Positions 1-12,106 of a DNA stretch of 64,000 bases are shown here, piece after piece. Origin of the DNA: Capra hircus (lineage: Eukaryota; Chordata; Mammalia; Artiodactyla; Bovidae). The position numbers and the translations under genes were made by a program. The DNA lies in contig NC_030811.1 of assembly GCF_001704415.2 (NCBI RefSeq), positions 4,746,501-4,810,500 on the forward strand, read 5' to 3'. Positions within the stretch are counted from its first letter, which is position 1; each line of letters starts with the position of its first letter. The notes beneath the pieces were generated by a model that saw nothing but the letters and a program-made list of their open reading frames with translations, ran no database searches and was not told where the DNA came from.

Positions 1-149
1 GGGCAGGAATCACTGACTCAACTATGTATTATTACACGCAGTCATCTCTGCATTTTTATAAAATGCAAGCTCCCCAGCCTCATGCCCACGTCCTAGCAAA
101 AAAAGAGACAAGAATCAGCAACTTTCCTACCAGTAACAAGTAAGACTAT

Positions 150-770
150 ATGCTGGATGGAAAGATGCTATTCAAAACAGCAACAACACAGAATAACATT
201 CCCCCTGAGAATAAGACATATGACGGGAAGAACACTCCTTATACAAGGAGACAGAGACAGACCTCACTCACACAGGAAGAGTCAACAGGTTTAAAAGGAG
301 CATCGCATATTATCACTAAACTCACCTATAAATTTAATGTGAAACCATTCAAAATCTGGGCCAATACTGAAGAAGGTGGTAGTAAACTTTACACTGAAAA
401 TTACACTTAACTTTACAATTAAAAAGTTGAAGTCTCATTATAAGGAGGTTTCATCTTATTTATCAATACTGTAAATGCATACACCATTTTATCCAAATAG
501 TTTTAAATGCATATACCCTAATTCCAAATAGCACATTTCTAGGAATTTACCCCACTGAAGCACTCTTACATGTATAAAAAGAAACGCACAAAAAAATGTT
601 CTCTACAGCAGTGTAACAGGAAAACAGCAACAACAAAAACTGGAAACACTCAAATGCCATCAACAGAGGATAAATTAAATAAATATATTGCAATCATTCA
701 ATAAAATGCTACATAATCACCAAAAATGAAGCAGACATGTTACTGGTCATATATAAATATACTTCGAAAA
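150..770 (+). mobile_element. Old L1 LINE fragments
   Basis: The part from about 525 to 770 follows the distal L1 ORF2/3' region: 'tctaggaatttaccc', 'tggaaacactcaaatgccat', 'caacagaggataaatta'. The part from 150 to 520 is A-rich and only loosely L1-like. Heavily decayed. Confidence 0.5.
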
Positions 771-1070
771 CAGTTGACCCAAAAAACGAATCGGTCAACA
801 GACAAATCAAAGAGGAAATTTAAAAAATACCCTGAGAAAAATGACAAGGAAAGCACAGTCACCCACAACCTGTGGGATGCAGCGAAAGCGGTTCTTAGGA
901 GGAGGCTCATAGTGAGAGCAGCTGCAAGGCAGCACGCACTCACACCGCAGGGAGTTAAACAGGGCCCGCAGTGCCGGGTTCAAAGCGCAGCCCTAGCTCT
1001 GGGACTTCAGGAAGTGAAGGAATCCCTCCAGCTTCTGCTTCATTAGTGCAAGGAAATAACAAGCCCCTGG

Positions 1071-1279
1071 TGTTGCCGTTCAGCTGCTCAGTCACGCCTG
1101 ACTCTCCGTGACCCCATACCCTGCAGCCCACCAGGCTCTCTGTCCCTGGGATTTCCCAGGCAGGAATACTGGAGCCGGCAGCCACTCCCTTCTCCACAGA
1201 TCATCCTGACTCGGGGACTGAACCGCCATCTCCTGCACTGCAGGTGGATTCTTTACCACTGAGCCCCCAGGGAAGCCCA
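1071..1279 (-). mobile_element. Bov-tA SINE
   Basis: Full-length reverse copy: Bov-A tail ('ctgctcagtcacgcctgactc') at the left, tRNA-like head ending 'ccagggaagccc' at the right. Moderately diverged. Confidence 0.9.
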
Positions 1280-1490
1280 ATATCAGTCCCTACCTCAGCG
1301 CTAAATATGACTGACCATTTCTAGAAAATTTCTCCTAATCCAAAAAGTAAAAGGATCTCATAGTCAATAATTTCATTCAACTGCTGAATTATTTAACATA
1401 TAGTCACCAACTCTATTTCTTCCATGAACTGCCCGTAGATAAGTTTTCTATTGGACTTTTGGTATCATCAATTTCTGTAAACTTTTACAC

Positions 1491-1698
1491 CCTGAGGTGG
1501 CTCAGATGGTAAAGTGTCTGCCTGCAACATGGAAGACCTGGGTTCAATCCCTGGGTGTGAAGATCCCCTGAAGAAAGGGAATGGCAACCCACTCCAGTAT
1601 TCCTGCCTGGAGAATCCCATGGACAGAGGAACCTGGTGGGTTACAGGCCAAGCGGTCACAAAGAGTCGGACACGACTGAGCGACTTCACTTTACACAC
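1491..1698 (+). mobile_element. Bov-tA SINE
   Basis: Forward copy with box-B-like 'gggttcaatccctggg' in the head and a Bov-A tail ending 'gagtcggacacgactgagcg'. The first few bases of the head are altered. Confidence 0.92.
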
Positions 1699-1699
1699 T

Positions 1700-3035
1700 G
1701 AGGATATAATGTTTGCTCACATATATTACTAATTTTTCTGAATTTGTGGTTTACCTGCAATTATACATTTTCTGAAAGATAATCATTTAAACAATTTAGA
1801 TGATCAAATCTACCAATTATTTTCCTGAACAATTTCCTTTGCAGTTTCTACTTTGAAAGTCTCTCCCTACACTCATCTCCCTTCCAGTTCTGTGAACATC
1901 CGATATACCCATACATGAAGAGATATGGCAGTCAGATTTTCCCAAGCATGTGTACATGAAGAATTAAGGTTGACAACTTTCACATTAAAAGGCTTTGTTT
2001 AATGTTTATCTGAAAATTATCTTCCCAAAGGAAGCAGCCAAGCATCAATCTCAAAACACATAAACCCTGCTTACAGACAGCAGTCTTCCCAAACACAGAG
2101 CCACCTTCGAGCACCCCGGACCCGAAGCCTCTTCTTACTCGGAAACCTGAACAGACCGAAAATACATAAACAGAACCAAGGGCTGCATAAGGCAGGACCA
2201 AGAGACAGCTCCGCCTGCTAACCCAGTACGTTCTTGCACTTCAAACTTCCAAACGCGCTCACAAGGTGCCTTGAGAAGTCTCGCTCCCACTCCGACACCC
2301 ACCCACCCATTTCGCCTTCCATTCTATTCTCGTGTAGCCTCCAATGTCCCTGTCTGCAAACACAACACATCCTTATTCGCCCCGAACATTTTAAAAGGTC
2401 CTTGTGCAAAGCTTCTTCCTCTCCCCGCGTTACAGGCCCCTCTCCGCACAGCAGTGACTGCCTGCAGTGAGGAGGGCTGACCTGCCCAGCGTCAGCTCGA
2501 CGCACTCACATACATTCCTCCCACAGCCCCGCGTCTAGAGCAGAAGGTGAGTGTCAGCTCCACCGATTGATGTTTGAAAGCGGAAATGTCACATCTTAAA
2601 ACAGCGTTTTTAAAACTATATCCAGGACGGAGGCTCTTTTGTGTGAGACCCCTTATGAGGTCCAGTCTCAAACCCCTAATTCAACCAGAATAGCCCTACC
2701 CACTCCTAAGATGTTCTGTTTAAAAAAAAAAAAAGTGACTACATTGCCTCAGAGCATGACTTTGATAAAACTAAAATTGTTCCCAGATCTTAATGCTGGT
2801 GTTCTAGATAATACACACTCCACACACTGTACACTGCAAAAATTTATAATCGTAATCAAGTTCTTCACACATTCCTTGGGTTGTCATAAAGAAAATGGTA
2901 GTTTCTGTTTACAGGACACAGTTAAATATGTAAGTTCAAATTGATTATTTTATCTAAATCCAATACTCTTCGTTTTTCTTTTTCTCTATTTGGTCTGTAA
3001 ATTTTACATTACCCAATATATACGCCCACTTCTTC
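1700..3035. other. Intronic stretch without recognised repeats
   Basis: 1.3 kb of A+T-rich sequence with a slightly GC-richer middle (2040-2540). A 13-A run lies near 2721. I recognise no gene, exon or repeat here; ancient undetectable repeats are likely. Confidence 0.5.
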
Positions 3036-3243
3036 TACGTGCTAAGCCGCTTCAGTCGTGTCCGACTCTTTGTGACCCCAGGGACTGTACCCGCCAGGCT
3101 CCTCCGTCCATGGGACTCTCCAGGCAGGAACACTGCAGTGGGTTGCTGTGCCCTCCTCCAGGGGATCTTCCCGACCCAGGGATGGAACTCACATCTCTCA
3201 CGTCTCCTGCGTCGGCAGGCAGGTTCTTTACCACAAGCACCAC
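3036..3243 (-). mobile_element. Bov-tA SINE
   Basis: Reverse copy; Bov-A part 'gcttcagtcgtgtccgactc' at left, tRNA-like head at right. The head end is mutated ('ttaccacaagcaccac'). Confidence 0.9.
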
Positions 3244-3968
3244 CTTTGCTCCATGTCTGGTAAATGTAATATCATGACCTGTGGCCTCTTTATGGGTTTG
3301 GGGCATTATCAAGTGAATTCTGACTTCCAGGGTAAAACAGTAGACTAAACACGTGATCTCATTTCACTCTGTCCCGAAGCCCCACTAAAATCAAAACAAA
3401 ACGATTCTTTCTAAGATGAAGAAACCACAACAACAGGGAGAAAAGAAGAGGCGGCACCTGCAGGAATCGGGCCCTGGGCAGCTGAGGATCAGCCTAACTG
3501 CCCTGGGGACGTCCGAAAACCGGCCCCACACCCCGGGGACCCTGAAGAAAGGCCCCACGACAGGCAGCTGCACAGGGCCCTGTGGATCCAGGACTGAAGG
3601 GCCTAAAACACGGGCCAAGATGAGAGTGCCCCCAACCGCGCACCAGCGGGGGCTGCTCTTCCCCAACCCCCGAGTACCCACAAGCTGACTCTGGGCGTGC
3701 AAAGCGAGACTCGGAGCGTGAAGCAAGGTCACCTGCCTGGGCGAGTCCGGGAACCGCTCTGAGAATTACCCGACTGAACACAGAAAACCCTGACAGCTGA
3801 GACGTGCTCCCTGCCCCCAACCCGGCTCCCACAACACAGACCCAGCCCTCCAGGCAGAGGGTCAGCAGTGTACGCCCTGGGGAAACCGACCAGCTCAAGA
3901 GGAAAGACCCGAAGACCATTAAGACAGAAGCTATTCCAACAACAATCCACCTGTGGTGGTGAGGGTGG
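3244..3968. other. Intronic stretch, locally GC-rich, no feature recognised
   Basis: 3440-3900 is richer in G+C than its surroundings and therefore open in several frames, the longest running on the minus strand through 3494-4078 and into the antisense of the next SINE. No domain, exon boundary or repeat family is recognisable. Confidence 0.45.
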
Positions 3969-4174
3969 CGGCTTAGTAGCCAAGTTGTGTCCAACTCTTG
4001 CGACCCCATGGACTGTGGCCCGCCAGGCTCCTCTGTCCTTGGGATTCTCCAGGCAAGAAGACTGGAGTGGGCTGCCATTTCCTTCTCCAGGGGATCTTCT
4101 CAATCCAGGGATCGAACCCAGTCTCCTGAATTGGAAAGGCAGACGATTTACTGAGCTATTTACTGAGGGAAGCC
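3969..4174 (-). mobile_element. Bov-tA SINE
   Basis: Reverse copy with the characteristic 'ccatttccttctccagggga' core and a tRNA-like head ending 'gaggga agcc' at the right. Confidence 0.9.
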
Positions 4175-4222
4175 ACCTGTATCACCCGCCAGATCTACAG
4201 ACCTGATCTAGTCCATAAGGCA

Positions 4223-4502
4223 GGGCTTCCCTGGTGGTGCAGTGGATAAGATCCTGCCTGCCAATACAGAGGACATGGGTTTGATACCTGGCCCGGGAAG
4301 ATCCCACAAGCTGTGGAGCAACTAAAACCTGTGTGCCATGACTACTGAGCACACGCACTCAGTGCTGAGGGCCGGTGCGCCACAGCAAGAGAGGCCGCTG
4401 CCACAAGAAGCCCTCGCACCGCAACCAGAGAGCAGCCCCCAGAGCAGCAAAGACCCAGCACAGCCAAAAATAAAGACACAAACCTTTAATTAATTAAAAA
4501 AT
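4223..4502 (+). mobile_element. CHR-type (tRNA-Glu-derived) SINE
   Basis: Full-length forward copy: starts 'gggcttccctggtggtgcag', continues with the repeated 'gagcaactaaaacc/caccgcaaccagag' body and ends 'acccagcacagccaaaaata' plus an A/T-rich tail. Confidence 0.88.
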
Positions 4503-4601
4503 AAGGCAGCAGTAACTTTCACAGCACAAGAAGAAATAAACAAGAAACACACTAAAGACAGGAACACCTAAGACATCATTCTCAGTTAAAGACGAGTAAG
4601 T

Positions 4602-4789
4602 GGACCCTGATGCTGGGGAAGAGCGAAGGCGGGAGAAGGGGACGGCAGAGGATGAGATGGCTGGATGGCATCACCAATGCTATGGACTTAGGTTTGAGCA
4701 AGCTCCAGGAGTTGGTAACGGACAGGGAGGAGGGCGTGCTGCAGTCCATGGGGTCGCAAAGAGTCGGACACAACTGAGCAACTGAACTC
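4602..4789 (+). mobile_element. BovB LINE, 3' end
   Basis: Severely 5'-truncated BovB (RTE) copy retaining the last ~190 bases, ending 'caactgagcaactgaactca'. It carries the tail of the reverse-transcriptase frame antisense-free (plus strand) but is frameshifted. Confidence 0.85.
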
Positions 4790-5175
4790 AGGTGGACAAA
4801 AATAAGCAGAAGGCCTCAACAACATCATCAATAAGATAGCTCATACAGATATACTCAGAACTCAGAACACATCAACAGGGAATATACCTCTTCTGAAGTA
4901 CATAGAGAACAGTCACAAAACTGCCCATATCTGAGGCTCAGTGAAGTCTAAAGAACAGAATATAAACAGCACTCTGACCATAATGTAATTAAACTAGAAT
5001 CAAAAACAAAATTTGAAAAGGCCCTTTTACTTGAAAATTTTCAAACGTACTAGTGTAGAAATACTGAGTTAAGAGGGAAATTCAAAAGAAAAACGCAGAA
5101 ATTTCTTGAAAATGGTAACAATAAACTATACCCAAATCCCAGTAAGGGACACACACAGGTAAAGACAGCAGAGCT

Positions 5176-5290
5176 GGGGGCTCTCCCAGCGGTCCAGTGC
5201 TAACGGTTCGCCTTCCAACGCAGGGGGTGCGGGCTCCATGCCTGGTCAGGAAGCTAAGATCCTACAAACCCCCCAGCCAAAACACCAAGA
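5176..5290 (+). mobile_element. CHR-type SINE, short copy
   Basis: Inside old L1. 'ggggctctcccagcggtcc' head, then 'gcctggtcaggaagctaagat' and 'cagccaaaacacc'. Diverged and internally shortened. Confidence 0.75.
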
Positions 5291-6936
5291 CGAGAAACAG
5301 ACACAATACTGTAACAAATTCAACACTTTAGAAAATGGTTCACATCCAGAATAAATCTTAAAGACTTAACAGCCAAATCTTCACAGCATCAAACGCCTTT
5401 TCAATACACAGGGAAAATTAAAATGAATTTAATATCCAACTCAAAACAAAGAAAAGGAAAGCAGAGATAAAAGTAGAAATAAATGAATCAAAAAAAACAG
5501 AAAAATAACAGAATCTGTGAACCCCAAAGCTTATCTTTTAAAAATAAAAAAAAAGATCCACAACACAGCTGTATGAAAAACGGGTGAAGACAGGACAGAT
5601 AAATTTGAGTGACAAGGGGAAAACATAACCATAAAAACAGAGATTTTTGAAAATCATGGCTACTCTATACATAAACTTGAAAAATTTAGATAAAACAGAA
5701 TTGTTTTTAGACAAATACAACATAACCAAAATTGATTTGACTCGAGATGGGGCATCTAACCAGCCTCAGAAGAACTACAAAGAGGAGCAGTGAAATTCTA
5801 CCAAGACCTTAAAACTCAGATAATCCCAAAATTACTTGAACTATCCCAGAGCACAGAAAAAGAAAGAAAACTTCTTCCTTTGTTTCAGGAAGACAGTGTA
5901 ACACTGATCCCACACTCTGACAAAGAACTCACCAGAAAACTAAGCTATAATGCATGCTAAGTTCCAAAGGAAAAACCTAAATAAAGTCTTAACAGAGCCT
6001 ACCTACACATCAAAAAATAAGGCATCATGGTCAAGGAGGGATTCTTACGAAATGCAGGAGTGCTTCAACATCAGGAAATCCACTATGTGAACTAAGAAAG
6101 AAAACCACATGTCCCATTTATGATAAAGACATCGTGTAACACGCAACACGCATTCGTGCTTTAACATTCCGAAACACAGCAGTTGAGAGACACTTCCTAA
6201 CATATTTGGATAGCTTTCTTAACATGTATTTGTACAGGTCTACATATACACACAAACAGCAGCCCAAAAGCCTGCATCTTACTTATTAGCCCAAAAGCCT
6301 GCTCTTACTTATCGTACAAACACCAGAAACGACCCCACTAAAATAAGAACGAAAGGATGGCGCGCACCAACTCTGCTCCCAGTTAACGCTGCTCGGAGGC
6401 AGTGGCCACTGCAGCGTGTCAGAGTGAGCAGAGCTCCTAAAAATGGGAAGGAAGAACAACCTCTCTAAGCCCGTGACAAAATTCTCTATCTGGAAAACCC
6501 TAAAGATGAGGGGAAAAAATTCACTCAAACAATAAAAATCATTTAGTATTTTAGTAAAGAAGCAGATAAAATGAATGCGTTTAATATAGTGAAGAAAAAC
6601 AGAAAACAGAATGGAAGAGAAAACATCATTTACAATAACCAAAAAGAAAATCACGTAACTGGGTGACTAACAAGAAAGCTACCTGAGGTAAACACAATAT
6701 TCCTACAAGGCACAAAACAGACTTGCACTGACGGAGAGAATACACCATATTCTCTGATGGGAAGACAGTGTCAGAAATACAATAGCCCTCACTAACATAT
6801 GAGTGTAACGCAACCCAAGTCAAAATACCATCAGCAGTTTCCCCCGGAACGAAAAGAAGAAACTGCATGTAAAGTCCATCTGGAGAAATAATAAGGAAGA
6901 CCAGACTGGAAAACACTTTTTACAAAATGAGGTGGA

Positions 6937-7085
6937 GAAACTTGCCTGGTGCTCCAGTGCTTAAGGCTGTGTGCTCCCACAGCAGGGGGCCTGGGCTTGA
7001 TTCCTGTTCAGGGAGCAGCCCACATGCTCCAACTGACCCCAAGGGAAGCAACTAAGACCCAGCACGGCCAAATTTTTTTTTTTAT
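6937..7085 (+). mobile_element. CHR-type SINE with TSD
   Basis: Forward copy ('cttgcctggtgctccagtgc' to 'acccagcacggccaa' plus T-rich tail) flanked by the perfect 10-base duplication 'atgaggtgga' at 6927-6936 and 7086-7095. Confidence 0.85.
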
Positions 7086-7095
7086 ATGAGGTGGA

Positions 7096-7207
7096 TACAT
7101 GTGTATGTATATGTACGGTTAAGTCCCTTCACTGCTCACCTGAAACTATAGCAACATGGTTAACTGGCTATACCTCCACACAAAATAAAAAGTTCAAAAA
7201 AAAAAAG
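7096..7207 (+). mobile_element. L1-BT-like 3' end
   Basis: 'gttaagtcccttcactgctc' to 'acacaaaataaaaagttc' plus poly(A) is the terminal 3' UTR of a bovid L1 subfamily. Confidence 0.7.
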
Positions 7208-7213
7208 ACTACA

Positions 7214-7342
7214 TGGGGCTGGTGCATGGGGATGACCCACAGAGATGTTATGGGGAGGGAGGTGGGAGGGGGGTTCATGTTTGGGAACACATGTAAGAAT
7301 TAAAGATTTTAAAATTAAAAAAATAAAAAACTAAAAAAAAAA
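7214..7342 (+). mobile_element. Second L1-BT-like 3' end with TSD
   Basis: 'gggaggtgggaggggggttc' followed by 'taagaattaaagattttaaaa' and poly(A): a different bovid L1 3' terminus. 'aaaaaagactaca' occurs at both edges (7201-7213 and 7343-7355), consistent with a TSD. Confidence 0.7.
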
Positions 7343-7463
7343 AAAAAAGACTACAAAGTCCAAGCGATACTATCTGACAATAATAATTTTTTACAGTGAA
7401 CACAGTGATTTATTTCTCTGGATGATTTACTATCAAATAAAGTAAGAGTCATTTATACTCTTA

Positions 7464-7965
7464 AAAATGAGGTGGCTGGGACACCAACCTCATCAGATAT
7501 GAAGTCATAAAGCCTCAGGAGTTAGACTCAGTGATGCTGCCATATAAGCAGACAGGTTCAGCACCCAAAACGAGCCCAGAAATAAGCAACCACACAGACC
7601 AATGCAGTACGCAAGGAGAGCGGAATCTTCAAGCAGTGCTTTGCTACGCTTTTTGTTTTTCATAAATGAGGCTGAGATAAACGGGGCAGCCAGAAGGAAA
7701 GAAGACAGAATTGGCTCCGACGAGGCCCATTCCTCATACCCCATCCCAGGATAAATTTCAAGTGGAACAGAGATTTATATAAAATCCGGGAATGGGGAGG
7801 GGGAACACCCATCTTAACTATGATTCAAAATCCAGCAACAATAAGGGAAAGATAAATAAACCTACTGCTTAAAAAAAAAAAAAATCTTCGTATGGCAAAA
7901 GACAAGTGATACATAGGGAAAATGTATTTGCAACTTGTATCACAAAGGGCTGATGCCTCTGTATG
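7464..7965 (+). mobile_element. Old L1 LINE, ORF2 continuation
   Basis: The interrupted L1 resumes: 'aacctcatcagatatgaagt', 'agcccagaaataagcaacca', then 'ggcaaaagacaagtgataca' and 'tatcacaaagggctgatgcc'. The breakpoint repeats 'aaaatgaggtgg' seen at 6924-6935. Confidence 0.72.
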
Positions 7966-8035
7966 CAGGAAAGAGGCCTCAGACTGCTCTCCCTACCAAG
8001 GTGAAGGTGAAGGTTTGCTTGAAAGTTTGGCTTCT

Positions 8036-8765
8036 ATAAAGCCTCTTAATGAAAGTGAAAGAGGAGAGCGAAAAAGTTGGCTTAAAGCTCAACATTCAGA
8101 AAACGAAGATCATGGCATCTGGTCCCATCACTTCATGGGAAATAGATGGGGCAACAGTGGAAACAGTGTCAGACTATTTTGGGGTGCTCCAAAATCACTG
8201 CAGATGGTGACTGCAGCCATAAAATTAAAAGATGCTTACTCCTTGGAAGGAAAGTTATGACCAACCTAGATAGCATACTCAAAAGCAGAGACGTTACTTT
8301 GCCCACAAAGTTCCGTCTAGTCAAGGCTATGGTTTTTCCAGTGGTCATGTATGGATGTGAGAGTTGGACTGTGAAGAAAGCTGAGTGCAGAAGAATTGAT
8401 GCTTTTGAACTGTGGTGTTGGAGAAGACTCTTGCAAGTCCCTTGGACTGCAAGGAGAGCCAACCAGTCCATCCTAAAGGAGACCAGTCCTGGGTGTTCAC
8501 TGGAAGGACTGATGCTAAAGCTGAAATTCCAATACTTTGGCCACCTCATGCGAAGAGTTGACTCATTGGAAAAGACTCTGATGCTGGGAGGGATTGGGGG
8601 CAGGAGGAGAAGGGGATGACAGAGGATGAGACGGCTGATGGCATCACCGACTCGATGGACATGAGTCTGAGTGAACTCACGGAGTTGGTGATGGACAGGG
8701 AGGCCTGGCGTGCTGCGATTCATGGGGTTGCAGAGTCGGACACAACTGAGCGACTGAACTGAACT
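8036..8765 (+). mobile_element. BovB LINE, 3' 730 bases with RT C-terminal frame remnant
   Basis: One of the longest BovB copies in the window, 5'-truncated, with the complete 3' end ('gagcgactgaactgaac'). A frame of 157 codons (8146-8616) encodes the C-terminal, post-RT domain of the BovB polyprotein, including MVFPVVMYGCESWTVKKAEC, WCWRRLL and YFGHLMRR. It ends at TGA 8617-8619, where the family has a CGA Arg codon (CpG decay). Just downstream, one base is missing from the usual 'ctggatggc' (here 'ctgatggc'), so the frame is doubly broken. Not functional. Confidence 0.92.
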
Positions 8766-9200
8766 TGGCCTCGGGCTGGCATCTGGGAACTTAAGATTTC
8801 AGAAGAGTTCCCACCATGCCCCAAATACAGCGGATGCTGAACACCTGCTTTCCTCTGGGGCTGGAATTTTGGTTTGTGCCAGGCGGAAGGTGCCACGACC
8901 AGACCCCCAAGGGAAACTCTGGGCACTGAGCGTCTAAGGAGCTTCCCCAGTGAACAGGGTCTCACACACGTCACACTGGATGTCAGTGACTCCACTGAGA
9001 AAGGACTCGGGATGCCCGCAGCTGGCTCCCTCAGACTCCACCCCACGCGCCTTTCTCCTTGGCTGTTTCTGCACTTACCTTTTCACTGTCATCTTGGGAT
9101 TGTTCTCAGCAAATCTCTGAACCTGGCAGTGGCCTGTGAGACCCTCAACACACCCTAATCCACAAAGAGCTTCCAAAACTAAAGCAGCAAAAGGCCGAAG
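8766..9200. other. Intronic stretch without recognised feature
   Basis: 435 bases of mixed composition, including a CT-rich segment near 9030-9080. Nothing recognisable. Confidence 0.4.
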
Positions 9201-10365
9201 GCCTGCAGAAAAACGGGCTAGAGAAATGAAGACAGAAAACGGAAATGCAGATGCCACTTCATCACGTGGAAGGATGCTCATCTTCCCACATAATAAGAAA
9301 TTCAAATTAAAACGATATCATTTCCCACCTTCCAGATTGGTTAAAAAAATTTAAAAAAAAACTTCTTTAACTCGGCAATTACAGAGATGAGTCTGTAAGA
9401 AGACGTAAGCGCTGTCACATGTCGCTGGGGAAGACACACACTCCGGGGTGGGATCTGACAGGATCCAGCAAAAGTACCTTATGACTCAGAAGTCCCACTT
9501 CTAGAAACCTGTCTCAGAGATGCTCCAGGAAAAAAAAAGTGAAAAAAGACAAGTGCACAGCGCTGACTCCACTGCAGTCTTTGATAAAAACAAAATGCCC
9601 CAAAATTGATGGGGACATGTCTCAAGATGACCAGAAACAGCCTGAATGGGGCTTCTACTCCTGGACAGCTAAAGCACGGAAACAAGGGATGGCAGTGAGA
9701 AGTCATGAACCATCGAATGTAGTAAGAACCACATAAGGAACTCCGAAAATCGTAACCCATACAGATGATAAGTAAAAGGGAGTTACTGGAAAGGGCACCC
9801 GTTTTGTAAAAATGTTAACTAAAAAATGTAGATAATACGCGAGTTTAAAAGACACACACAGTTTTGCAACCATCGCTGTAATCATTAGTTAGAACAAGAA
9901 TACCACCAATGGACACTAAAACTAATGGGTAAAAACTTTTAAGGCAGAACAAGGTATTTACACAATCTCGTAACCTCTCTCCACAAAAGACGTGAATTAC
10001 AAAGGAGAAAACGGTGACCACAGAGTGAGAAATCTAGTGGACGGCACTGTATCCAATGATCCAAGTGAACTTCATCAACTGCCTTAAGCCCCCTGATGAG
10101 AGGAGTTAAGTTCTAGGGAGATGGCAGACTGCACAGAGGTGATATTAGCGACACTGTATTGTTATGTACTTGAAAGTTGCCAAGACAAGTGGATCTCAGA
10201 TTACAAGAAAAGGGTATTTACAATGACAGGATGGAGGCGTTAGTAATGCAATTATGACAATCTTTCCACTATACACAAACACACCAAATCAACACGTTGC
10301 AACCTTGAACTTATGCAATGTAATATGTCAATTACTTCTCAATAAAGCTGGCTGTGGGGAGGGGG
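9200..10365 (+). mobile_element. Old L1 (L1M-type), distal ORF2 to 3' end
   Basis: 'agaaattcaaattaaaacga' (9297), 'agaagtcccacttctagaaa' (9489) and 'ccccaaaattgatggggaca' follow distal L1 ORF2. The end, 10257-10345, reads 'aacacaccaaatcaacacgt' then 'atgtcaattacttctcaataaagctgg', the classic old-L1 3' terminus. The middle (9960-10130) is repeat-like but not confidently assigned. Confidence 0.65.
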
Positions 10366-10539
10366 CGGGGAGCTTCTGATTTGATGCACTGGGAAGCTCT
10401 GGCATAACTTCTCTGGTACCCCTGACAAAAACGCACACCCTGTGTCTACGTAAGGAAACGCCAGACAAGTGTGAACTGAGCAGCATTGCCCGGAACAACC
10501 GGCTGCCAAAAACACCACCGTCCTGAAAGACTGGAAAAA

Positions 10540-10965
10540 GGCTAAGGAGCTGGCCCAGGGAAACGAGACTAAAAAGACATGGTGACAAGCAGACACAGCG
10601 TACGGTGCTGGATGAGGGCGGAGAGCTGAGCGTCCAGAGACACAGAGAGACCATTCATGGCATCCAGACTGCAGAGCAGGTAGCACTCCAGCATAAACGT
10701 TAGTTTCTGGTTCTGATCACTGGTCTGTGAATGCATGTTCTCATAAAGGATATACTGAAGTACCCTGGTGTAAACAGCAGGATGGCTGCAACTCACAAAC
10801 AGTTCAGAAAGATAAGAACGGATAAAGTATACAGAGAACAATAAAGCAAATGTTAGTAGTTAGAATGCTGGATGGAGACTATATAGCATTTTTTTGGTAC
10901 TCTTCTTGCAGCTTTTCAGTAGATTTGAACTTTCTCAAAATAAGTTTAAAGAATACAAAAATCTT
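10540..10965 (+). mobile_element. Old L1 (L1M-type) 3' UTR end
   Basis: 'gaagtaccctggtgtaaaca', 'gcaactcacaaacagttcag', and the terminal 'ctcttcttgcagcttttcag' with 'ctttctcaaaataagttt' match the 3' end of an ancient L1 family, lying directly after another L1 terminus. Confidence 0.6.
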
Positions 10966-12086
10966 CAGAACTACAAGTTCAGTTAAGAAAAGGGAGGCTA
11001 TTCTCTGAACACTCTGGAGCCCAGTAACGCACTTAAGTGGACGAAGCTTCATCTGTGGAGCAGGCAGAGCTGTGGTCCATGTCATCCCACCCCCAAGAAC
11101 ACATGTGCTCACCAAGCTGGTCTCAGGGTTTACTAGATGAGGCCAGGCTCCCAGGATGAAATTTATTTGCTATTTTTAAAAAGCACCATTGAGTATACTG
11201 TCTACTCAATCATAAATGCCCACTATCAGTATGAATCTTTCTTTTAGAATTTAGTACTAGAGAAAGCTCTTTCACCTGAGAAACAGGTATTTCTCTTCTT
11301 CCCTGATGACAGGAATTACATAACTGACGATGACTCTCTCATAATCTTGTCATACAGGAAGGCCAAGCTTGAGACCAAACCAGCTACACTACGGGCCTAC
11401 AGTTTAAGGTGATTTTCCAGGCCTGTTCTTTTCTTCGGTCCTAGTTATATTTATCTGCATTTTATCCCTTTTTATCCCATTTTGAGTTAAAGGTCAATCC
11501 AAAGTCACTTGGCTCTGCAGGAAATATAAGCAGCAGTAATATGCTTAAATAAACTTGGGCTCTTCCAGGCTCCTCCTCCTGGCCACACACTGGACACTGG
11601 AAATTCCTGACTGACCATCACCGTTCCCACAAAAGACTATGTCCATGTGAAACCCACTGGCAGGATCCCTGGCCACTATCTCTAGTCCTGACACAACGCC
11701 TACAACAGCCTGAAGACGATACATAACTTGGGGCCAGAAGACAAAGATATCCTGAAGTTATACCGCCACGTGAGATACCACCTACCTCAGACGGTCATAA
11801 CTGAGCACCACACTTTTGATATTTATAGCAAGAATGATGAGTAAGGCTCCCAGCTTACTAATATTAAAGGTATGACAAACCCTGTGGGCACATTTTGTTG
11901 CTTCTACCAAGAAATACTCTGTATTTCAACAGTTTTACAAGACCAAAACCACAAAAACCTCACGTGCAAATGTGGGGATGAAAGATTCTTTGACCAGCTG
12001 CCTTCTCTCCTGACACAACCAGACCTCAGGTGGGTGTGGGGTGAATACCAGATGGTGGGAGAAGGAGATGCATAAGGAAGCCAGTA

Positions 12087-12106
12087 TTTTTTTTGGGGGG
12101 GGGGGG
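12087..12106. repeat. T8-G12 homopolymer junction
   Basis: Eight T followed by twelve G within intron 1; simple-sequence tract, length likely variable. Confidence 0.85.

Larger units (their letters stand above)
4800..7085 (+). mobile_element. Old L1 LINE, ORF2 region, interrupted by two CHR SINEs
   Basis: A-rich plus-strand DNA matching L1 ORF2 in order: 'actctgaccataatgtaatt' near 4972, 'tttagataaaacagaattg' near 5684, 'ccaaaattacttgaactatc' near 5826, 'ataaagacatcgtgtaacac' near 6123 and 'catttacaataaccaaaaag' near 6627. Full of stops and indels. CHR insertions lie at 5176-5290 and 6937-7085. Confidence 0.75.

Noticed and set aside
3494..4078. 194-codon minus-strand open frame
   Set aside because: Its start lies in the sense strand of a Bov-tA SINE and the rest in GC-rich intron; no domain or splice logic.
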